Notes under the pieces: model-generated
Databases searched by the model: none
What the model was told of the DNA's origin: nothing
Seen by the model: the letters and a program-made list of their open reading frames with translations, nothing else
DNA from: Neisseria elongata subsp. elongata
GTDB lineage: Bacteria > Pseudomonadota > Gammaproteobacteria > Burkholderiales > Neisseriaceae
DNA length: 64,000 nt
Assembly (NCBI RefSeq): GCF_900113545.1
Contig: NZ_FOPS01000002.1
Span: 186,001-250,000, forward strand
Direction: 5' to 3'
Part shown: positions 61,889-64,000 of the stretch, piece by piece
Numbering within the stretch: the stretch's first letter is position 1
How the letters are laid out: each line of letters begins with the position of its first letter
Made by a program: the position numbers and the translations under genes

Positions 61889-62839
61889 TTAAATGGAAAA
61901 ATCTTCGATAACCGGCGCGTACAACAGTTGGTCCAATCTTTCTTTTGTCAGGCTTGGATTGAATAAGCCGATAAAGTCATAGATATATCCGCGCAAATAG
62001 CTGTCCGGTCGGAATAACAGGCCGGAATAGCAGGGTTCAATCAGCTGCGAGATGTCGATTAAGGTCAAATCCGAATCGGTTTTCGGTTCGTAGGCCGCTT
62101 TGGCCATGATCCCAATGCCGAGTCCGAGTTTGACATAAGTTTTAAGCACGTCATTGTCTGCAACCGAAAGTGCGGCATTCGGCGGCGGTATGTCGGCCTT
62201 ATGGAATGCACGGACAATATTGGTTCCTTGGTTGAAGGCGAATTCATAGGTGATTAAAGGATATTGGGTAATCAGGGGGAGGGTGAGTGCGCCTTTGTGG
62301 TCAAGAAGGGGGTGGTCGTTCGGAACAATAAGCCCGTAATGCCAGCGAAAACACGGAATGTTGCGTAATTCTTCAATTGTTTCGGGCAATTCCGGCGTGA
62401 TGGCGAAATCGACTTTCCCTTCAGAAACCATTTGCTGTATATCGGAAGGCGTCCCTTGCTTGATATTCAGGCTGACTTTGGGATACATGCCGATAAATTC
62501 CGCAATGATGGGCGGCAATATGTAGCGTGCCAAAGTATGCGTGGTGGCTATGGTTAAAACGCCGTTATCCTGTTTGGTAAACTCATAACCGATGTTTTTG
62601 ATGTTTTGGATGTCGTGGAGGATGCGCTCTGCCGTTTGCAGCACAGCCTTGCCTGGTTGTGACACGGATATAATCCGTTTGCCGCTACGGATAAAAATCT
62701 GAATGCCCAGTTCTTCTTCCAGTAGCCGTATTTGTTTTGATACGCCGGGCTGAGAAGTAAACAGGGCCTCGGCAGCTTCGGAAACGTTCAGATTATGCCG
62801 GTAAACTTCAAGTGCGTAACGTAATTGTTGTAATTTCAT
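61889..62839 (-). CDS. cysB: CysB-like LysR-type regulator
   Basis: The 316-residue protein begins MKLQQLRYALEVYRHNLNVSEAAEAL with the LysR HTH, and the next stretch (TSQPGVSKQIRLLEEELGI) is very close to CysB/Cbl. The effector domain has TTHTQ-like TTHTLARYILP and the substrate loop typical of CysB (ITPELPETIEEL). CysB activates sulphur assimilation with O-acetylserine as inducer; CysE in this window makes that inducer. Convergent with fnr. Confidence 0.92.
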   Translation of the reverse strand: MKLQQLRYALEVYRHNLNVSEAAEALFTSQPGVSKQIRLLEEELGIQIFIRSGKRIISVSQPGKAVLQTAERILHDIQNIKNIGYEFTKQDNGVLTIATTHTLARYILPPIIAEFIGMYPKVSLNIKQGTPSDIQQMVSEGKVDFAITPELPETIEELRNIPCFRWHYGLIVPNDHPLLDHKGALTLPLITQYPLITYEFAFNQGTNIVRAFHKADIPPPNAALSVADNDVLKTYVKLGLGIGIMAKAAYEPKTDSDLTLIDISQLIEPCYSGLLFRPDSYLRGYIYDFIGLFNPSLTKERLDQLLYAPVIEDFSI

Positions 62840-63282
62840 AATGTTGAAGAATGATTCGGATGAAAGGGTAGGGCAGGGCTGTTTTGAGAGCGTGAATGTA
62901 ACATAAAAACAAACTTAAATTAAGAAATGACCGCTTGCGGCGATTATTTTGGTAAATCGCCAGCGAATCGGGAGAAGGGCATAAAACAGATTGGGATTAT
63001 CCAAAGATGTAATTTCTTGTTGCTTTTGTGCAACTGGGAGTGGCAAGAGTAGTACTTTCACCAGTAAATGAATGACACGGAATTGATTTTTCGGCATGAT
63101 GCACAGCTAGGAAGCAGGCGGCCTTCGGGCAATTTTTAATGGGATATTGACAGTTTGTGTCGGGTTTTTTTATAGTACGACCTTAGATATTCTGGTTGCC
63201 GTTAAGTTCAGCGGCCTGTTATGTTGTGCTTTGTAATGGTCTTTGGGTCATTGCATTAACAATCTTTGATGAGGGAATAATA
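62840..63282. other. Intergenic region upstream of rmpM
   Basis: This 443-bp gap has no DUS. A 60-codon minus-strand ORF (62915-63097) lacks coding features. The rmpM promoter lies at its right end. The sequence is AT-rich; I see no RNA gene. Confidence 0.5.
63147..63176 (+). promoter_or_regulatory. Promoter of rmpM
   Basis: TTGACA (63147-63152) and TATAGT (63171-63176), spacing 18, close to consensus; it leaves a 5' leader of about 100 bases. Confidence 0.75.
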
Positions 63283-64000
63283 ATGACCAAACAGCTTAAA
63301 TTAGGTGCATTAATCGTTGCCGCTATTGCTTCGGCCAATACTCTTGCCGCCAGCGAGCCGCATACCAAACACGGATATGTCGTTAGCCGTGAATCTCAAG
63401 AAATTGTTCGTAACAATTACGAAGAATGCTGGAAAACCACTTATTTTGATAAGGAAACACAAGGCCGTGTTGAGTGCGGTGATGCGGTTGCTCAAGCTCC
63501 TGCTGCCCCTGAGTATGTAGACGAGACTGTTTCTTTGTCAGCTAAAACTCTGTTTAACTTCGATAAAGACAATCTGCGTCCTCAGGCTATTGAAACCCTG
63601 AATAGCTTGGCTGCCCGTTTGTCTGATGCTAACGTTCAGGCTGTTCGTGTTGAAGGTCATACTGACTTTATGGGTTCAGAGCAATACAACCAAGCTTTGT
63701 CTGAGCGTCGTGCCAATGCTGTAGCGAACTACTTGGTTAACCAAGGCGTACCCGCAGGCAAGATTTCTGCTGTAGGTTTAGGTGAGTCTCAAGCTCAAAT
63801 GACCGCTACTTGTGAAGCTGAAGTTTCTAAACTGGGCAAAAAAGTATCTAAAGCCAAAAAACGCGCTGCTCTGATTGCATGTATCGAGCCTGATCGCCGT
63901 GTAGACGTTAAGATCCGCAGCTTGGTACAAAAACAAGTTTCTGCCGGTTCCGAAGCCGTTGGTGAGCGTCCTTCTAGTGACAGCCACTGGTTGCCTGGCG
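63283..64000 (+). CDS. rmpM: Outer membrane protein class 4 (RmpM, OmpA-like), 3' end cut by window edge
   Basis: RmpM binds peptidoglycan and stabilises porin complexes. The visible 239 residues have a signal peptide ([22 protein letters not shown]), the cysteine pair in ECWKTTYF and VECGDA, and the OmpA-C domain ([36 protein letters not shown], and a later cysteine pair). Compared with the meningococcal protein it lacks the proline-glutamate linker after VECGDAVA, reading [12 protein letters not shown] instead, and the C-terminus ([18 protein letters not shown]) is longer. The start codon follows GAGGGAATAATA. Confidence 0.93.
   Translation, partial: MTKQLKLGALIVAAIASANTLAASEPHTKHGYVVSRESQEIVRNNYEECWKTTYFDKETQGRVECGDAVAQAPAAPEYVDETVSLSAKTLFNFDKDNLRPQAIETLNSLAARLSDANVQAVRVEGHTDFMGSEQYNQALSERRANAVANYLVNQGVPAGKISAVGLGESQAQMTATCEAEVSKLGKKVSKAKKRAALIACIEPDRRVDVKIRSLVQKQVSAGSEAVGERPSSDSHWLPG

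Noticed and set aside
62915-63097. 60-aa minus-strand ORF upstream of rmpM
   Set aside because: No RBS, no family features, and it lies in an AT-rich promoter region.

Overview
The window is chromosomal DNA of a Neisseria species. The clearest sign is the DNA uptake sequence GCCGTCTGAA, present dozens of times, mostly in the 12-mer form AGGCCGTCTGAA (the AG-DUS dialect) and often as inverted pairs after genes. Correia elements, a decayed IS1016-like transposase, rmpM and an fHbp-like lipoprotein agree. The AG dialect and the high GC of many genes point to a commensal Neisseria rather than N. meningitidis or N. gonorrhoeae, but the species cannot be fixed from this sequence alone.

Layout. 1-2.5 kb: PTS phosphorelay genes (EIIA, HPr and a truncated EI) and rsmG. 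2.7-5.5 kb: an SDR oxidoreductase, a Correia element and a ThiP-like ABC permease. 5.6-8.8 kb: an FNR-box promoter followed by ubiU, two unknown small genes, ubiV and ubiT, which make up the oxygen-independent ubiquinone pathway. 9-16.5 kb: an XRE regulator, map, a DUF3579-GNAT fusion, a membrane protein, thiC with a TPP riboswitch, initiator tRNA-Met, a DAHP-synthase-like protein without its catalytic motifs, and a hydrolase. 16.7-23.7 kb: parE, an AsmA-family protein, tilS and cysE. 23.8-31.6 kb: accessory genes, namely a TonB-dependent receptor broken by one nonsense codon, a NifA-like regulator without the GAFTGA loop, an fHbp-like lipoprotein, a flippase and a glycosyltransferase. 31.6-38.3 kb: LysO and NSS transporters, a 978-aa beta-helix protein with a TonB-like proline linker, an AT-rich orphan gene and the IS1016 remnant. 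38.4-48 kb: dsbC, an exonuclease, corC-ybeY, ung, an SDH/Clp-fold protease, a PAP2 phosphatase, hemE and lgt. 48-56 kb: tRNA-Val, thrS-infC-rpmI-rplT, pheS-pheT, ihfA with a MerR-like gene, and tRNA-Pro. 56-64 kb: a GT2 enzyme, a secreted orphan, asd, a Correia element, hemN divergent from fnr, cysB and the start of rmpM.

Shared logic. Genes for life at low oxygen recur: fnr itself, hemN (anaerobic haem synthesis) and ubiUVT (anaerobic quinone synthesis), and FNR-like palindromes lie in front of ubiU and in the hemN-fnr gap. DUS elements also do other work. They form terminator hairpins, supply the stop codon of several genes (GCC GTC TGA) and are translated inside proteins such as the proline-rich linker.

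Strongest leads. These are the beta-helix protein, the sigma-54-type activator without GAFTGA, the inactivated DAHP-synthase homologue, the two orphan genes inside the ubiUVT operon, the fHbp-like protein, the TPP riboswitch with a visible Shine-Dalgarno-sequestering hairpin, a compact pseudoknot before rpmI, and foreign DUS dialects (Eikenella, N. mucosa, Kingella and Simonsiella types) around ubiU and pheS-pheT. I saw no CRISPR array, prophage, complete insertion sequence, rRNA or replication origin.
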